Origin: Aquificaceae bacterium
Lineage (GTDB): Bacteria > Aquificota > Aquificia > Aquificales > Aquificaceae
Direction of reading: 5' to 3'
Assembly (NCBI GenBank): GCA_015487835.1
Contig: WFOY01000161.1
Location: 1-5,494 of the forward strand
Length of the DNA stretch: 5,494 nucleotides
Shown: in pieces, positions 4,631-5,494 of the stretch
Position numbering within the stretch: position 1 is the first letter of the stretch
How the letters are laid out: every line of letters begins with the position of its first letter
The notes under the pieces: model-generated
Told to the model about the DNA's origin: nothing
What the model saw: the letters and a program-made list of their open reading frames with translations, nothing else
Database searches by the model: none
Program-made: the position numbers and the translations under genes

Positions 4631-5494
4631 CCGGGAATCTAAACCTTCTGTACCTGCCTCCCTTCAGCATAGTCGCAAGGTTCTTCCTCACAGCCTGTCT
4701 TTTCGGTGTGCTGGGCGTTCTTCTGGGCTTTTACATGGTTCTTGAGGGGAGGTTCAACCTGCCCGCCGTAGTCCACACCTACACCTTGGGCTTTGCGGGG
4801 ATGACTATGTTGGGTGCCCTCTTCCAGATGATACCCGTGGTGGCCGGAGGAGTGATAGACAGACCCACCCTTAAGGCCACGATCGTGCACGTGACGCTCA
4901 CACTCGGCGTGATCCTGTTCGTGTACGGCTTCATGACCGGAGATACCCTTCTGGTAGGTGGTCTCTTAGTCTTCTGTGCTATAGGTGCTGCCCTGGTCTT
5001 TATGATACCTCCCGTATTTAGGTTGAAGAGCCACACACCAACCTCCAAGGGTATCAAGTACGTCCTTGTGATGGCGGGCCTGGGAGCTGGGCTTGGTGTG
5101 GCTGTCCTTCTCGGTATATCCGGATACCTGACCCTAAACCTTCAGAGGATCATAGACCTTCACCTCGTCTTCATGCTGTTCGGGTGGGTCTCCCTGCTTG
5201 TGGTGGCCGTGGCCTTCCAGGTGATAGAGATGTTCTTCGTAACACCCACCTACCCCAGTCTGATCAGGGAGAAGTTTCCCTTCGCCCTCACGGTCCTCCT
5301 GGTGGCGAAGGTACTCTTTCCTGAAACTTACGCCCCCGACGTAGGTATATCTCTGCTTTTCACCACTTTCGCTCTGCTGACTATAAGGAACCTCAGGGCC
5401 AGAAAGAGGAAGGTGAGGGACCCCATAGTCTACCTCTGGTACATAGCCATGGTCCTACTCATAGCCTCGTGTCTGGTCTTTCCCCTTAGGAAGG
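4627..5494 (+). CDS. Polytopic membrane protein, NnrS / heme-copper subunit I-like (3' partial)
   Basis: At least 289 residues; no stop before the window end. The ATG at 4627 overlaps the hemerythrin TGA by ATGA, with GGGAGAGG just upstream. About eight membrane helices can be seen. Two segments resemble each other: VVHTYTLGF...GALFQMIPVV (48-72) and DLHLVFMLFGW...VAFQVIEMF (177-203). Each has a His near an LG(F/W) step and an FQ(M/V)I end, a pattern I associate with NnrS-like and subunit I-like membrane proteins found with denitrification genes. His50, His88 and His179 are candidate heme or metal ligands. NnrS helps cells tolerate nitric oxide in Vibrio and related bacteria (family knowledge), which fits here, but the match is from memory and the protein could be a different heme or transport protein. 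It is the last visible gene of the rightward operon. Confidence 0.6.
   Translation, partial: MTGNLNLLYLPPFSIVARFFLTACLFGVLGVLLGFYMVLEGRFNLPAVVHTYTLGFAGMTMLGALFQMIPVVAGGVIDRPTLKATIVHVTLTLGVILFVYGFMTGDTLLVGGLLVFCAIGAALVFMIPPVFRLKSHTPTSKGIKYVLVMAGLGAGLGVAVLLGISGYLTLNLQRIIDLHLVFMLFGWVSLLVVAVAFQVIEMFFVTPTYPSLIREKFPFALTVLLVAKVLFPETYAPDVGISLLFTTFALLTIRNLRARKRKVRDPIVYLWYIAMVLLIASCLVFPLRK

Noticed and set aside
1..5494. tRNA, rRNA, CRISPR array, insertion sequence or attachment site
   Set aside because: Apart from the 184-bp spacer the window is almost fully coding; I saw no direct-repeat array, transposase, terminal repeats or tRNA-like folds.

Overview
This window looks like part of a thermophile genome, most likely a chemolithotrophic bacterium of the Aquificota type. 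The protein-coding DNA uses AGG/AGA for nearly all arginines and ATA often for isoleucine, the proteins are rich in Lys and Glu, and almost every gene has a strong GGAGGTGA-like ribosome binding site with tight or overlapping junctions. An archaeal or other thermophilic bacterial source cannot be excluded from this sequence alone.

The layout is two divergent operons around a 184-bp AT-rich spacer (2025-2208). Leftward, on the minus strand, lie a 57-residue one-helix protein (1851-2024), a CuA-bearing subunit II (1315-1845), and a subunit I of the B (ba3-like) heme-copper lineage whose 3' end runs off the window (1-1301). The small subunit - II - I order matches the Thermus ba3 operon. Subunit I keeps the three CuB histidines and the high-spin heme histidine. 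The position of the cross-linked active-site tyrosine is Gln, and the second low-spin-heme histidine (HFH) is Lys (HFK). Losing the tyrosine is the hallmark of heme-copper enzymes that reduce nitric oxide rather than oxygen, so the best hypothesis is a CuA-type nitric oxide reductase of a non-classical family.

Rightward, on the plus strand, lie a 647-residue fusion (2209-4152), a four-His/two-Glu hemerythrin-like protein (4196-4630), and a polytopic protein of the NnrS / subunit I-like kind that is cut by the window end (4627-5494). The fusion reads, in order: diheme cytochrome b, two [4Fe-4S] ferredoxin motifs, an MvhD/FlpD-type iron-sulfur domain, one more membrane helix and a probable extracytoplasmic beta-rich domain. 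The hemerythrin's ligand pattern is that of the di-iron repair protein RIC/YtfE, which is tied to nitric oxide stress elsewhere; NnrS-type proteins have the same association.

Together the locus reads as a candidate nitric oxide reduction and tolerance module with its own unusual link between the quinone pool and cytoplasmic iron-sulfur partners. The spacer holds four copies of an ACCTCT(A)TA / TA(T)AGAGGT motif in mirrored orientation, a central 7+7 bp dyad, plausible promoters in both directions and a 15-codon leader frame. These suggest that the two operons are controlled together. Functions are inferred from motifs; no database search was possible.
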